A DNA stretch of 60,743 nt from Caldifarciminota bacterium (lineage in GTDB: Bacteria > Hydrothermota > Hydrothermia > UBA1063 > CAJXJZ01): assembly GCA_027038175.1 (NCBI GenBank), contig JALVYB010000017.1, positions 1 to 60,743 of the forward strand, read 5' to 3'. Positions 10,102 to 18,675 of this stretch are shown here, in pieces. The position numbers were made by a program, and so were the translations under genes. Under the pieces are notes generated by a model. The model saw only the letters and a list, made by a program, of their open reading frames with translations. It was not told the origin of the DNA and searched no databases. The first letter of the stretch is position 1. The number at the start of each line of letters is the position of its first letter.

Positions 10102-10500
10102 ATGATTTATGACCCAATTGCGGACCTTTTGACGAGAATAAGGAATGGTGTAAGGGCGCATCACGACTCTGTTATTATTGAGCCCCTTTCCAAGATGAAA
10201 CTTCGCATACTGGATATTTTAAAAAAGGAAGGTTTTATCGAGGGATACGAGGTGATATCAGAGGAGCGCGGCGGAAGATGCAGGGTCTTTTTAAAATATG
10301 ATGAGGAAGGTAATCCGGTTATAGAGGACCTGCAACGAGTTTCCAAGCCCTCAAGAAGGGTTTACGTGGGAAAAGACGAGGTTCCCTGGGTGAGAAACGG
10401 TCTTGGTATTGCGATTATTTCCACGTCTCAGGGGCTCATGACTGACAGAGAAGCAAGAAGAAAAGGAGTTGGCGGAGAGCTGCTCCTCATGGTATGGTAA
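10102..10500 (+). CDS. rpsH: 30S ribosomal protein S8
   Basis: S8 binds the central domain of 16S rRNA and is the spc-operon repressor in E. coli. The 132-aa product starts MIYDPIADLLTRIRNG and ends with STSQGLMTDREARRKGVGGELLLMVW. Both are family signatures. An ATGGAGGT site lies 9 nt before the start. Confidence 0.98.
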   Translation: MIYDPIADLLTRIRNGVRAHHDSVIIEPLSKMKLRILDILKKEGFIEGYEVISEERGGRCRVFLKYDEEGNPVIEDLQRVSKPSRRVYVGKDEVPWVRNGLGIAIISTSQGLMTDREARRKGVGGELLLMVW

Positions 10501-10513
10501 AAGGAGGCATGAC

Positions 10514-11083
10514 ATGTCAAGGATAGGGAAAAAACCTGTTCCCATCCCGGACGGTGTCCAGGTAAAGATGGAAAACGGGGTTATGCATTTTAAAGGTCCC
10601 AAGGGTGAACTGACTTTCACCCCACACAGGGACATGATAGTTGAGATTAAAGATAAAGAGATAATAGTAAAAAGACCATCTGAAGCCAAGTTCCATAAAT
10701 CTCTCCATGGTACAACCAGGCAACTCATATACAATGCTGTTATGGGAGTTAAGGAAGGTTTTAAGAAAGAACTCGAACTGCAGGGTGCAGGTTACAAGGC
10801 ACAAATGGAAGGCAATACCTTAGTTCTGAATGTTGGTTTTTCACACGAAGTTCGCATTAATCCACCACAGGGAATTACTCTTAAAGTTAATGGGCCCATT
10901 AAAACGACGGCTGGAGATAAGTTTGTTATTGAGGTATCAGGAATAGATAAGTATCTTGTTGGAGAGTGGGCTGCAAAGATAAGGAAGATAAGACCACAGG
11001 ATCCTTACAAAGGCAAAGGACTGAAATACGTTGGCGAACATGTAAGAAAGAAAGCCGGTAAAGCAGGTGTTAAAGGTGCATAA
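10514..11083 (+). CDS. rplF: 50S ribosomal protein L6
   Basis: L6 lies at the base of the factor-binding stalk. The product from ATG 10514 is 189 aa. It starts [17 protein letters not shown] and contains the C-terminal [16 protein letters not shown] signature. An in-frame extension back to 10469 exists but was rejected. AAGGAGG at 10501-10507 and the family N terminus both support 10514. Confidence 0.98.
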   Translation: MSRIGKKPVPIPDGVQVKMENGVMHFKGPKGELTFTPHRDMIVEIKDKEIIVKRPSEAKFHKSLHGTTRQLIYNAVMGVKEGFKKELELQGAGYKAQMEGNTLVLNVGFSHEVRINPPQGITLKVNGPIKTTAGDKFVIEVSGIDKYLVGEWAAKIRKIRPQDPYKGKGLKYVGEHVRKKAGKAGVKGA

Positions 11084-11094
11084 GGAGGATTAGA

Positions 11095-11472
11095 ATGAAG
11101 AGAGAAGAAAAAGTTTTAAGAAGGTTAAGAAGGCATAAAAGGATTAGAAAAAAGGTTATAGGTACTGAAGAGAGACCAAGGCTTGTGGTATACAAAAGTG
11201 CAAAGCACATATATGCTCAACTTGTTATAGACCCACCAATGGGAACAGCAAAGGTTATAACAGGCGCATCCACACTTTCTCCTGACATAAGAGACAAGGT
11301 TAAGGAAGCAAAGTCAAAGACAGAAAAAGCCAAACTCGTTGGACAACTCATAGCAGAGAGAGCAAAGGAACACGGGATAACAAAGGTGGCATTTGACAGA
11401 GCGGGCTACAGGTATATTGGTAGGGTTAAAGCCCTTGCTGATGCAGCAAGAGAAGCAGGGCTTGAATTTTAA
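11095..11472 (+). CDS. rplR: 50S ribosomal protein L18
   Basis: L18 binds 5S rRNA with L5. The 125-aa product has the Arg/Lys-rich N terminus, [20 protein letters not shown] and the C-terminal [35 protein letters not shown] links it to the rplF stop codon. Confidence 0.98.
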   Translation: MKREEKVLRRLRRHKRIRKKVIGTEERPRLVVYKSAKHIYAQLVIDPPMGTAKVITGASTLSPDIRDKVKEAKSKTEKAKLVGQLIAERAKEHGITKVAFDRAGYRYIGRVKALADAAREAGLEF

Positions 11473-11486
11473 CACGGAGGGATTTT

Positions 11487-12029
11487 ATGGCACAGGAAAT
11501 TGGTGTTACTGAACTTATAGAAAGAGTTGTAACCATTAAGAGAGTTACAAAGGTAACCAAGGGCGGAAAGAATTTTAAACTTTCGGTATGGGTTGTCGTT
11601 GGTGATGGTAAAGGTAGAGTGGGAATAGGTCATGGGAAGGCACAGGAAACTCCGGAAGCCATTCAGAAGGCTTTAAAGAGAGCGCGCAAATCCATGGTAA
11701 ATGTTGCAATGGTTAACGGAACCTTGCCACATGAAATAATTGGAAGAGAAGGTGCTTCAAAGATACTCCTTAAACCTGCAGGTCCTGGTACAGGTATTAT
11801 TGCCCCACAGCCTGTACGTCTTGTGCTTGAGGCTGCAGGTTACAAAAATGCTTTGACAAAGTCACTTGGTTCAAATAATGCAATAAATCTCATGAAAGCC
11901 ACAGTTAATGCACTTGTATCCCTCAAGGACCCTGAAAAAGTGGCTAAAAACAGAGGGCTTTCATTGGATATAATTTACAGGAGGTTTGGTCGTGGCAGGA
12001 AAGAAGAAACTCAGAGTGAAACAGATTAG
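11487..12029 (+). CDS. rpsE: 30S ribosomal protein S5
   Basis: S5 lies at the mRNA entry site and influences decoding fidelity. The 180-aa product has the S5 N-terminal domain (ELIERVVTIKRVTKVTKGGKNFKLSVWVVVGDGKGRVGIGHGKA) and the C-terminal KPAGPGTGIIAPQPVRLVLEAAG fold. Its last 38 nt overlap rpmD in another frame, which is longer than usual for this junction. Confidence 0.98.
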   Translation: MAQEIGVTELIERVVTIKRVTKVTKGGKNFKLSVWVVVGDGKGRVGIGHGKAQETPEAIQKALKRARKSMVNVAMVNGTLPHEIIGREGASKILLKPAGPGTGIIAPQPVRLVLEAAGYKNALTKSLGSNNAINLMKATVNALVSLKDPEKVAKNRGLSLDIIYRRFGRGRKEETQSETD

Positions 12030-12186
12030 AAGTTTAATAGATGTTAATAAAAAGCATAAAAAGACGATTCTTGCGCTCGGACTTGGTAGGATTGGAAAAG
12101 TAAAGGTGCATAATGATACGCCACAGATAAGAGGCATGATCAAACAGGTAGAATACCTATTAGAAGTAGAGGAGATTGAGGAGTAA
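11992..12186 (+). CDS. rpmD: 50S ribosomal protein L30
   Basis: L30 is a small accessory 50S protein. From the GTG at 11992 the product is 64 aa and starts MAGKKKLRVKQIRSLIDVNKKHKKTILALGLGRIGK. An upstream TTG at 11986 is only 1 nt from the AGGAGG (11979-11984). The GTG has a 7-nt spacing, so it is preferred. The start lies inside rpsE, implying coupled translation. Confidence 0.92.
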   Translation: MAGKKKLRVKQIRSLIDVNKKHKKTILALGLGRIGKVKVHNDTPQIRGMIKQVEYLLEVEEIEE

Positions 12187-12196
12187 GGAGGGCAAC

Positions 12197-12649
12197 ATGT
12201 ACGATTTAAGTAATTTATCACCGGTCAAAGGTGCGGTTAAAAAGAAAAAAAGAGTGGCAAGAGGGCCAGGCTCAGGTCTTGGGAAAACTGCCGGGAGAGG
12301 CGAGAAGGGACAGAAATCAAGAAGTGGCGGGGCAAAGCCCAGATTCTTCGAAGGTGGACAGATGCCTCTTTACAGGAGATTGCCAAAGAGAGGATTCAAG
12401 AACATATGGAAGGTTCAGTATGAGATTGTAAATCTGAGAGATATAGAAGAGAGATTTTCTGATGGAGAGGTTGTGAATCCAAAGACACTAAAAGAAAAGA
12501 ATCTCGTAAAGGGGAAGGGTCCTGTTAAAATCCTTGGGGATGGTAATCTAACGAAGAAGGTTACCTTTGAAGGTGTTGTTTTCTCCAAAAAGGCTCAGGA
12601 AAAAATAGGTAACCCGGGCGGTAATACCGATGCTGAGAAATCTGAATAA
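12197..12649 (+). CDS. rplO: 50S ribosomal protein L15
   Basis: L15 is a late-assembly 50S protein. The 150-aa product from ATG 12197 starts MYDLSNLSPVKGAVKKKKRVARGPGSGLGKTAGRGEKGQ and has FEGGQMPLYRRLPKRGF. A longer in-frame start at 12176 was rejected because AAGGAGG lies at 12185-12191. It overlaps secY by 20 nt. Confidence 0.97.
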   Translation: MYDLSNLSPVKGAVKKKKRVARGPGSGLGKTAGRGEKGQKSRSGGAKPRFFEGGQMPLYRRLPKRGFKNIWKVQYEIVNLRDIEERFSDGEVVNPKTLKEKNLVKGKGPVKILGDGNLTKKVTFEGVVFSKKAQEKIGNPGGNTDAEKSE

Positions 12650-13943
12650 TATCCCCAAGATAGAGGAACTCAGGAATAAGATACTCTTTGTGCTTGCTAT
12701 GATTGCCGTTTACAGGCTGGGAACCCACATACCGGTTCCCGGTGTAAACGGCCATGCTCTTGCCGAGTTTTTCAGGCAGAATCTTGCAGGCACGGCTTTC
12801 GGTCTCTATGATATTTTCGTGGGAGGTGCTCTGTCAAGGGCTGCCATATTCGGCGCCGGGATTATGCCCTATATATCCGCATCCATTATCATGGAGCTTT
12901 TAGTAGCAACCTGGCCGTACCTTGAACGACTCAAGAAGGAAGGAGAACACGGTCAACGTCTGATAACAAGGTATTCACGATATCTTACAGTTCTTGTTGC
13001 CGGAATACAGTCTTTTGGAATGGCTATGTTCCTCGCTAACATAAAGTCACCTTCGGGTATACCAGTTGTTCCAAATCCAGGTCCCATGTTTATATTTACC
13101 ACCATGATTGCACTCACAGGTGGAACACTCTTTCTTATGTGGATTGGTGAGCAGATGACAGACAGAGGTATAGGTAACGGTATATCTGTATTGATTTTTG
13201 CTGGAACCCTTGACAGTATTCCATACGAGTTTGCTCAATCTGTTCAACTTTTGAAGACCGGTGGCACTTCCCTCTTTGCATTTTTATTTGTTATTGTGGT
13301 TGTTGTTATCACAACAATGGCCGTGGTGGCTATTACAGAAGCCCAGAGAAGGGTTCCCATACAGTATGCAAAAAGAGTTGTAGGAAGGAAAGTCTATGGT
13401 GGTCAGACGACCTATTTACCTCTTACGCTAAACACAGCAGGTGTTATTCCCATTATTTTTGCACAGAGTATTCTTATGTTCCCTCAGACAGTGGGAACAT
13501 TTTTTACGTCAGATACCCTCTCCTATATAATAGGGCTTTTCAGGCCGGGGTCACTTCTCTATGACATACTTTATGCCCTTCTTATTGTGTTCTTTGCTTA
13601 CTATTATACTGCTATAGTGCTCAATCCAAAGGATATAGCAGATAATTTGCAAAGGTATTCTGGATTTATACCTGGTGTAAGGCCAGGACCTCAGACTGCA
13701 GAGTATATAGATAAAATTATGTCCAGGATACTTCTACCGGGTGCTATTTTCTTTGCTCTCATAGCTATCCTGCCATATCACATAATTCGTATGACCAATA
13801 TACCATTCTACTTTGGTGGAACGAGAATCCTTATTATTGTGGGAGTTGCCCTGGAACTTCTACAGCAAATTAATGCCCACCTCATAATGAGACAGTATGA
13901 TGGACTCCTCAAGAAGGGAAGAATTAGAGGGTGGAGAGGATAG
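12630..13943 (+). CDS. secY: Preprotein translocase subunit SecY
   Basis: SecY is the ten-helix channel of the Sec translocon in the inner membrane. The 437-aa product starts MLRNLNNIPKIEELRNKILFVLAMIAVYRLGTHIPVPG. It has the plug region, GIGNGISVLIFAGT and the cytoplasmic loop ITEAQRRVPIQYAKR. The C-terminal RPGPQTAEYIDKIMSRI completes the family pattern. It sits in its usual place after rplO, overlapping by 20 nt. Confidence 0.98.
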   Translation: MLRNLNNIPKIEELRNKILFVLAMIAVYRLGTHIPVPGVNGHALAEFFRQNLAGTAFGLYDIFVGGALSRAAIFGAGIMPYISASIIMELLVATWPYLERLKKEGEHGQRLITRYSRYLTVLVAGIQSFGMAMFLANIKSPSGIPVVPNPGPMFIFTTMIALTGGTLFLMWIGEQMTDRGIGNGISVLIFAGTLDSIPYEFAQSVQLLKTGGTSLFAFLFVIVVVVITTMAVVAITEAQRRVPIQYAKRVVGRKVYGGQTTYLPLTLNTAGVIPIIFAQSILMFPQTVGTFFTSDTLSYIIGLFRPGSLLYDILYALLIVFFAYYYTAIVLNPKDIADNLQRYSGFIPGVRPGPQTAEYIDKIMSRILLPGAIFFALIAILPYHIIRMTNIPFYFGGTRILIIVGVALELLQQINAHLIMRQYDGLLKKGRIRGWRG

Positions 13944-14578
13944 GTATCATTTTGCTTGGTCCTCCGGGGTCTGGAAAGGGGACCCAGGCAAAGGAACTTG
14001 AAAAAAAGTTCGGTTTTGTTCATATTTCCACGGGTGACCTTCTCAGAAAAGCCGTGAGAGAAGGTACACCCGTTGGCAAAATCGCTGAGAAATACATGAG
14101 AGAGGGCGCACTTGTGCCTGACGACGTCATTTTAAAACTTGTAAATGAGGCATTGGATGGGGTGGATAAATTTGTTCTGGACGGTTTCCCCAGAAATACC
14201 TCTCAGGCAGAAAAACTCGATGACATGATGCGTGAAAAGAGTGGAAAAATCACGAAGGCAATTCTGCTTGAAGTGACAGATGATGAGATTGTCAGGAGGT
14301 TGCTTGCAAGGCGTGTCTGTCCATCCTGTGGAAGGGTATATAATCTCATTACGTCTCCTCCCAAGGACGACAATAAATGCGACGTTTGTGGGGTCCAACT
14401 TATAAGAAGAAGTGATGACAATGAAGATACCATTCGTAACAGACTTTCTGTTTATAGAAATGAAACTGCACCGCTTATCGATTATTACGAGAGGAAAGGG
14501 ATTTTGGTTAAAATAGACGCCGAAAAATCTCCAGACGAGGTTTTTAATGCAATTGTTCGTGTAATTGGTGCTCATTGA
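13931..14578 (+). CDS. adk: Adenylate kinase, zinc-LID type
   Basis: Adk converts AMP and ATP to two ADP. The 215-aa product has the P-loop GPPGSGKGTQ (10-19) and the DGFPRN motif. Its LID carries four cysteines (C130, C133, C150, C153), which bind structural zinc in Gram-positive and thermophile enzymes. The start is GTG 13931, overlapping secY by 13 nt; no ATG gives the needed N terminus. This is the conserved secY-adk-map order. Confidence 0.97.
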   Translation: MERIGIILLGPPGSGKGTQAKELEKKFGFVHISTGDLLRKAVREGTPVGKIAEKYMREGALVPDDVILKLVNEALDGVDKFVLDGFPRNTSQAEKLDDMMREKSGKITKAILLEVTDDEIVRRLLARRVCPSCGRVYNLITSPPKDDNKCDVCGVQLIRRSDDNEDTIRNRLSVYRNETAPLIDYYERKGILVKIDAEKSPDEVFNAIVRVIGAH

Positions 14579-15336
14579 TGATTCACGTAAAAAACGAAGA
14601 AGAGATTAATGGTATAAGAAAATCGTGCGAACTCCTTGCAGAGTTATTTCTAAGAATATCAGAGGAAGAGTTAATTTCCGAGGGTGTAAGCACCAAAGAG
14701 GTAGATTTGTTCATAGAGAGTTTTATTAGAGAAAGAGGAGGACGCCCTGCTTTTCTCGGATACAGAGGATACCCTGCCTCTGCGTGCATATCCATCAATG
14801 ATGAAGTGGTACATGGAATACCTACCAGCAAAAGAAAGTTCAAGAAGGGAGATCTTGTGAAAATAGATACAGGAATAAATCTTAACGGGTTTATATCGGA
14901 TGCCGCAAGGAGTTATTACATTGGTGAAAATCCACCCGAGCATGTCAAAAAACTGATGGAGTCTGTAAAAGTAGCATTCTATGAGGGAGCACAGAAGGCT
15001 GTGGCCGGGAACAAACTTTCGGATATTTCAAATGCAATCTGGAACATTGCCCGGAAGTACGGAGTAAGCGTTATTAAGGAATTAGGTGGGCATGGAGTAG
15101 GGCTCAGACTCCATGAAGATCCTTTTGTACCTAATTATGGACCTCCTGGAAGAGGGCCTGTTTTAAAAGCAGGTATGGTACTTGCAATTGAGCCCATGTT
15201 TGCAGGGGGGGCTGGAAGGGTCTACACTAAAAAAGATGGGTGGACAATTGCCACCCTGGATGGGTCTTTGACTGCCCATTATGAAAATACAATCCTTGTA
15301 GGAGAAAAAGAAGTTGAAATTTTAACGGAGCTTTAA
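14578..15336 (+). CDS. map: Methionine aminopeptidase, type I
   Basis: This enzyme removes the N-terminal Met from nascent proteins. The 252-aa product has the five dimetal ligands in family context: two Asp in [19 protein letters not shown], His in [13 protein letters not shown], Glu in AIEPMF and Glu in AHYENTILV. The ATG at 14578 overlaps the adk stop by 1 nt. A TTG just upstream is not needed. Confidence 0.97.
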   Translation: MIHVKNEEEINGIRKSCELLAELFLRISEEELISEGVSTKEVDLFIESFIRERGGRPAFLGYRGYPASACISINDEVVHGIPTSKRKFKKGDLVKIDTGINLNGFISDAARSYYIGENPPEHVKKLMESVKVAFYEGAQKAVAGNKLSDISNAIWNIARKYGVSVIKELGGHGVGLRLHEDPFVPNYGPPGRGPVLKAGMVLAIEPMFAGGAGRVYTKKDGWTIATLDGSLTAHYENTILVGEKEVEILTEL

Positions 15337-15337
15337 T

Positions 15338-15556
15338 ATGCCAAAGAAGAATGTTATAAAAATGGAAGGTACAATAAAAGAAGTCCTGCCCAATGCGATG
15401 TTCAGAGTTGAGCTGGACAATGGTCTTGTGATACTTGCGCATGTGGCGGGCAAGATGCGAATGCATTTTATAAGGATTCTACCGGGTGACAGGGTTGTAG
15501 TGGAACTTTCACCCTATGACCTTACAAGAGGTAGAATAGTATATAGGCACAAGTAA
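15338..15556 (+). CDS. infA: Translation initiation factor IF-1
   Basis: IF-1 is an OB-fold protein that blocks the A site during initiation. The 72-aa product has [55 protein letters not shown] and a terminal YRHK. Length is exactly typical. It starts 1 nt after map. It is the last gene before the internal promoter of the alpha segment. Confidence 0.98.
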   Translation: MPKKNVIKMEGTIKEVLPNAMFRVELDNGLVILAHVAGKMRMHFIRILPGDRVVVELSPYDLTRGRIVYRHK

Positions 15557-15565
15557 TCTATCTAT

Positions 15566-15594
15566 TTGACACACCGCAGCGTGTGGTGTAAAAT
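15566..15594 (+). promoter_or_regulatory. Sigma-70 promoter for rpmJ-rpsM-rpsK-rpsD-rpoA-rplQ with palindromic spacer
   Basis: TTGACA at 15566-15571 and TAAAAT at 15589-15594 are separated by exactly 17 nt. The spacer is almost filled by an inverted repeat: ACACCGCA (15571-15578), then GCG, then TGTGGTGT (15582-15589), matching at 7 of 8 positions. The repeat could be an operator or DNA-bending site. It is the only promoter visible inside the ribosomal cluster. Confidence 0.85.
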
Positions 15595-15633
15595 ATACGA
15601 GCTCAAAGAGATAAAAGGGAGGATATTATTCTC

Positions 15634-15747
15634 ATGAAAGTCAGGTCATCGGTAAAGAAAATATGTAATAAGTGTAAAATTGTTAGAAGAAAGGGTAGGG
15701 TTTGGGTTATCTGTGAAAACCCTAAACACAAGCAAAGACAGGGATAG
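15634..15747 (+). CDS. rpmJ: 50S ribosomal protein L36, zinc-binding form
   Basis: This 37-aa protein, [20 protein letters not shown] followed by [17 protein letters not shown], is the classic C3H zinc form of L36 (C11, C14, C27, H32). It stabilises the late 50S subunit. A GGGAGG site lies about 12 nt before the ATG. It is the first gene of the internal transcript from the 15566 promoter, and rpsM follows after 10 nt. Confidence 0.98.
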   Translation: MKVRSSVKKICNKCKIVRRKGRVWVICENPKHKQRQG

Positions 15748-15757
15748 GAGGTAATCA

Positions 15758-16138
15758 ATGGCAAGGATTGCAGGAGTTGACCTTCCCAAGAATAAGAGGA
15801 TTGAGGTGGCTCTTACATACATTTTTGGTATAGGACTCTCCACGTCTCGCAAAATACTTGAGGCAACTGGTGTGAATCCCGACACTCGTGTTAAGAACTT
15901 AACCCCTGAGGAAGTTGCAAAGCTCAGAGAAGAAGTTGATAAATATAGAGTTGAGGGCGCATTAAGGGCTGAGATAGCAAGAAATATTAAAAGACTTATT
16001 GATATTGGATGTTATAGAGGGTTGAGGCATAAGATGGGATTGCCTGTCCGTGGGCAGAGGACAAGGTCAAACGCAAGAACAAGAAAAGGCCCAAGGGGTA
16101 ATATGCTGAAAAGAAGCAGGAAGAAAGGGGGTAAATAA
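15758..16138 (+). CDS. rpsM: 30S ribosomal protein S13
   Basis: S13 sits in the 30S head, with a tail reaching the P-site tRNA. The 126-aa product starts [26 protein letters not shown] and has [38 protein letters not shown] precedes the ATG. It overlaps rpsK by 1 nt. Confidence 0.98.
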   Translation: MARIAGVDLPKNKRIEVALTYIFGIGLSTSRKILEATGVNPDTRVKNLTPEEVAKLREEVDKYRVEGALRAEIARNIKRLIDIGCYRGLRHKMGLPVRGQRTRSNARTRKGPRGNMLKRSRKKGGK

Positions 16139-16542
16139 TGGCGAGAAGAACAAGTTCTGAGACCTTAAGGAGAAAGAAGAAAAAAGCAAAAGGTATAGAG
16201 CCTGTAGGTATTGCGCATATTCAGTCAACTTTTAACAATACGATTGTGACAATTACGGATTTGAAGGGCAACACTATAACCTGGGCAAGTGGAGGTACTG
16301 TTGGATTCTCCGGAACAAGAAAGGGTACTCCTTTTGCTGCTATGAAGGCTGCTGAGAGAGCTGCAAAGGAGGCAAAATCTCTTGGAGTTCAAAGGGTTGA
16401 GGTCTGGGTAAAGGGCCCTGGCCCTGGCAGGGAATCGGCAATAAGAGCAATTCAGGCTGCTGGTTTAGAGGTTTTTGCAATTAAGGACGTCACGCCCATA
16501 CCCCATAATGGTTGTAGACCACCTAAAAGAAGGAGAGTATAG
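16138..16542 (+). CDS. rpsK: 30S ribosomal protein S11
   Basis: S11 is located on the 30S platform. The 134-aa product contains [44 protein letters not shown] and the C-terminal [17 protein letters not shown]. All are canonical, including the Asn in PHNG that becomes isoaspartate in E. coli S11. Confidence 0.98.
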   Translation: MARRTSSETLRRKKKKAKGIEPVGIAHIQSTFNNTIVTITDLKGNTITWASGGTVGFSGTRKGTPFAAMKAAERAAKEAKSLGVQRVEVWVKGPGPGRESAIRAIQAAGLEVFAIKDVTPIPHNGCRPPKRRRV

Positions 16543-16544
16543 GT

Positions 16545-17174
16545 ATGGCAAGGTACACAGGTCCCAAGTGCAGATTATGTAGAAGAGAAGGGGAGAAACT
16601 GTTTCTTAAAGGTGAACGGTGTTTCTCTAAGTGTCCCCTTGATGGGCATAAACGTTATCCTCCGGGTATGCATGGACCCGAGAGAAGAAAGAAACTATCG
16701 ATTTACGGACTTCAGTTAAGAGAAAAACAGAAAGTAAAGAGGATTTATGGAGTGCTGGAAACACAGTTCAGAAAGTTCTTTGAATGGGCGAGAAAGATGC
16801 CCGGTAATACAGGTGAGAATTTGCTTTCCCTTCTTGAGAGAAGACTTGACAATGTGATATACAGGCTTGGCATTGCAGCAAGCAGGTCCCAGGCAAGACA
16901 ACTTGTGAATCATGGTCATGTAAGGGTAAATGGTAAAAAAGTGGATATAGCGTCATATCTTGTAAAACCTGGGGATGTGATAACGCTTTCTGATAAAGCC
17001 AAAAAGTTTGCTATAGTGCAGGATAATCTTGAAGGCCTTGACATAGCTACCATCCCAACATGGTTATCTTTTGACAAGAACAAGATTGAAGGCAAAATTG
17101 TCAGGAATCCTATAAGAACTGATATAACCTATCCAGTAAACGAAACCTTAATCATTGAGCTCTACTCCAAGTAG
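16545..17174 (+). CDS. rpsD: 30S ribosomal protein S4, zinc-binding form
   Basis: S4 nucleates assembly of the 16S 5' domain and can repress the alpha operon. The 209-aa product starts [20 protein letters not shown] with C9, C12, C26 and C30 forming the zinc knuckle of C-plus S4 proteins. An S4 RNA-binding domain follows ([33 protein letters not shown]). rpoA follows after 12 nt. Confidence 0.98.
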   Translation: MARYTGPKCRLCRREGEKLFLKGERCFSKCPLDGHKRYPPGMHGPERRKKLSIYGLQLREKQKVKRIYGVLETQFRKFFEWARKMPGNTGENLLSLLERRLDNVIYRLGIAASRSQARQLVNHGHVRVNGKKVDIASYLVKPGDVITLSDKAKKFAIVQDNLEGLDIATIPTWLSFDKNKIEGKIVRNPIRTDITYPVNETLIIELYSK

Positions 17175-17186
17175 GGGTAAAGGTAT

Positions 17187-18185
17187 ATGAAGAATTTATT
17201 AATACCAGATGGAATAAAAGTTGTTGAGGAGTCAGAGAGTTTTGGAAAATATCTCTTTGCTCCTCTTGAAAGGGGCTTTGGCATTACTGTGGGAAATAGT
17301 CTTAGAAGAGTGCTGCTTTCCGCAATCCCTGGACAGGCTATTTATGCCGTTAAAATAGAAGGTGTCCTGCATGAGTTCTCGACAATAAAGGGAATAGTTG
17401 AGGATGTTCCTCATATTGTGCTTAATCTAAAGAGAGTTCGCCTCAAATTCGATGAAGGTTCTCCAGAGGAGGCGGTATTGAGGCTTAAAGTTCAGGGGCC
17501 CAAGGAGGTAAAAGCAAAAGACCTGGATTTACCGGAGTACGTTACAGTAATGGACCCAGAGCATCATATCGCCACAATAACCACAGATGCTGTATTTGAA
17601 ATGGAGCTCCGGGCGAACAGAGGAAGAGGTTTTGTCCAGGTAGAGGACATGAAATATGACCTTCCTGAAGGCTTTATCCTAATGGATGCCATTTATAGCC
17701 CTGTACAAAAAGTGAATTACACAGTGGAAAATATGCGTGTTGGTTCAAGAACAGACTATGAGAAGCTAATACTTGAAATCTGGACAGATGGCTCCATTCA
17801 TCCCTTCAATGCCCTTAAAGAGGCGTCAGAGATTTTGAAGACACACTGTGAGCGTGTTGTGCTTCTTGCTGAAGAGAAGGAGAAGGAAGAGGAGAGTATA
17901 AGGTTTGAGGAGAGAGAGCGTATTAGAAACTTTATAATCAACGATATAGCAACGCTCGAACTTTCAAGGCGCACCCTGAATTGTCTCAGAGATGCCGGGA
18001 TAAATAAAATTTATCAACTTGTGGCAAAGACAGAGGATGAACTCCTGGAACTCAAGAACTTTGGACAGAAGTCTCTCTCAGAGGTAAAGGAGAAACTTGC
18101 CAGATTTAATTATTCCCTTGGACTGGATATCAGGAAGTATTTAAAAGAGGAGGAAATAGAAAATGAGGCATCTCAAGAAAGTTAA
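17187..18185 (+). CDS. rpoA: DNA-directed RNA polymerase subunit alpha
   Basis: The 332-aa product has the N-terminal dimerisation domain (APLERGFGITVGNSLRRVLLSAIPG) and an acidic linker (EEKEKEEESIRFEERER). The C-terminal domain (LELSRRTLNCLRDAGINKIYQLV...LKNFGQKSLSEVKEKL) contacts UP elements and activators. Its last 23 nt overlap rplQ in another frame. Confidence 0.98.
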   Translation: MKNLLIPDGIKVVEESESFGKYLFAPLERGFGITVGNSLRRVLLSAIPGQAIYAVKIEGVLHEFSTIKGIVEDVPHIVLNLKRVRLKFDEGSPEEAVLRLKVQGPKEVKAKDLDLPEYVTVMDPEHHIATITTDAVFEMELRANRGRGFVQVEDMKYDLPEGFILMDAIYSPVQKVNYTVENMRVGSRTDYEKLILEIWTDGSIHPFNALKEASEILKTHCERVVLLAEEKEKEEESIRFEERERIRNFIINDIATLELSRRTLNCLRDAGINKIYQLVAKTEDELLELKNFGQKSLSEVKEKLARFNYSLGLDIRKYLKEEEIENEASQES

Positions 18186-18594
18186 GAAACTCGGCAGAGA
18201 TACGGAGCACAGAAGGGCATTGCTCAGGAATCAGGTTATTTCCCTCTTTACACATGGTAAAATCAAAACTACTCTTCAGAAGGCAAAGGAGACAAGACGC
18301 TGGGCAGAGAAAATGATTACACTTGGTAAAAGAGGCACTGTTCCTGCAAGAAGGGAGGCATTCAGGTTTCTTGCAGACAGGAAAATGGTTAATAGAGTGT
18401 TTGATGAAATTGCCCCACTTTTTAAAGATAGAAAAGGTGGATATACGAGGATTTATAGACTCTGGAGAAGAAGAGGGGATAATGCTGAAATGGCAATGCT
18501 TGAACTCCTTGCATTCCCAGCAGTCAAAGAAGAGGAAACAGAGTCCAAAGAGGAGCCAAAGAAGAAGAAAAAAGGTCTCTTTGGTAAAAAGTAA
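18163..18594 (+). CDS. rplQ: 50S ribosomal protein L17
   Basis: L17 lies near the tunnel exit. The 143-aa product starts MRHLKKVKKLGRDTEHRRALLRNQVISLFTHGKIKTTLQKAKE and has GYTRIYRLWRRRGDNAEMAMLEL. An unusual charged tail of alternating Glu and Lys (about residues 122-143) follows. It is the last gene of the ribosomal cluster. A hairpin terminator begins about 30 nt later. Confidence 0.98.
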   Translation: MRHLKKVKKLGRDTEHRRALLRNQVISLFTHGKIKTTLQKAKETRRWAEKMITLGKRGTVPARREAFRFLADRKMVNRVFDEIAPLFKDRKGGYTRIYRLWRRRGDNAEMAMLELLAFPAVKEEETESKEEPKKKKKGLFGKK

Positions 18595-18623
18595 TTCCGT
18601 AACCTTCTGAAAGACAATAAAAT

Positions 18624-18672
18624 AAGCCCATCTCTTGTGTTTGAATAACCAGGAGATGGGCTTTATAATTTG
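18624..18672 (+). terminator. Terminator of the ribosomal cluster, overlapping the recF promoter
   Basis: AAGCCCATCTC (18624-18634) and GAGATGGGCTT (18653-18663) form an 11-bp stem with an 18-nt loop. The stem is followed by TTATAATTTGTTT. The loop holds the recF -35 box and the T-rich tail holds its -10 box, so the end of one transcript and the start of the next share the same DNA. Confidence 0.85.
18641..18669 (+). promoter_or_regulatory. Leaderless-type promoter of recF
   Basis: TTGAAT (18641-18646), a 17-nt spacer and TATAAT (18664-18669) stand only 6 nt before the recF ATG at 18676. Transcription would therefore start at or beside the A of the ATG. No Shine-Dalgarno lies at usable distance. 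Confidence 0.8.
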
Positions 18673-18675
18673 TTT

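Noticed and set aside
10469-10513. In-frame N-terminal extension of rplF
   Set aside because: The L6 family starts at MSRIGKKP, and AAGGAGG lies directly before the ATG at 10514.
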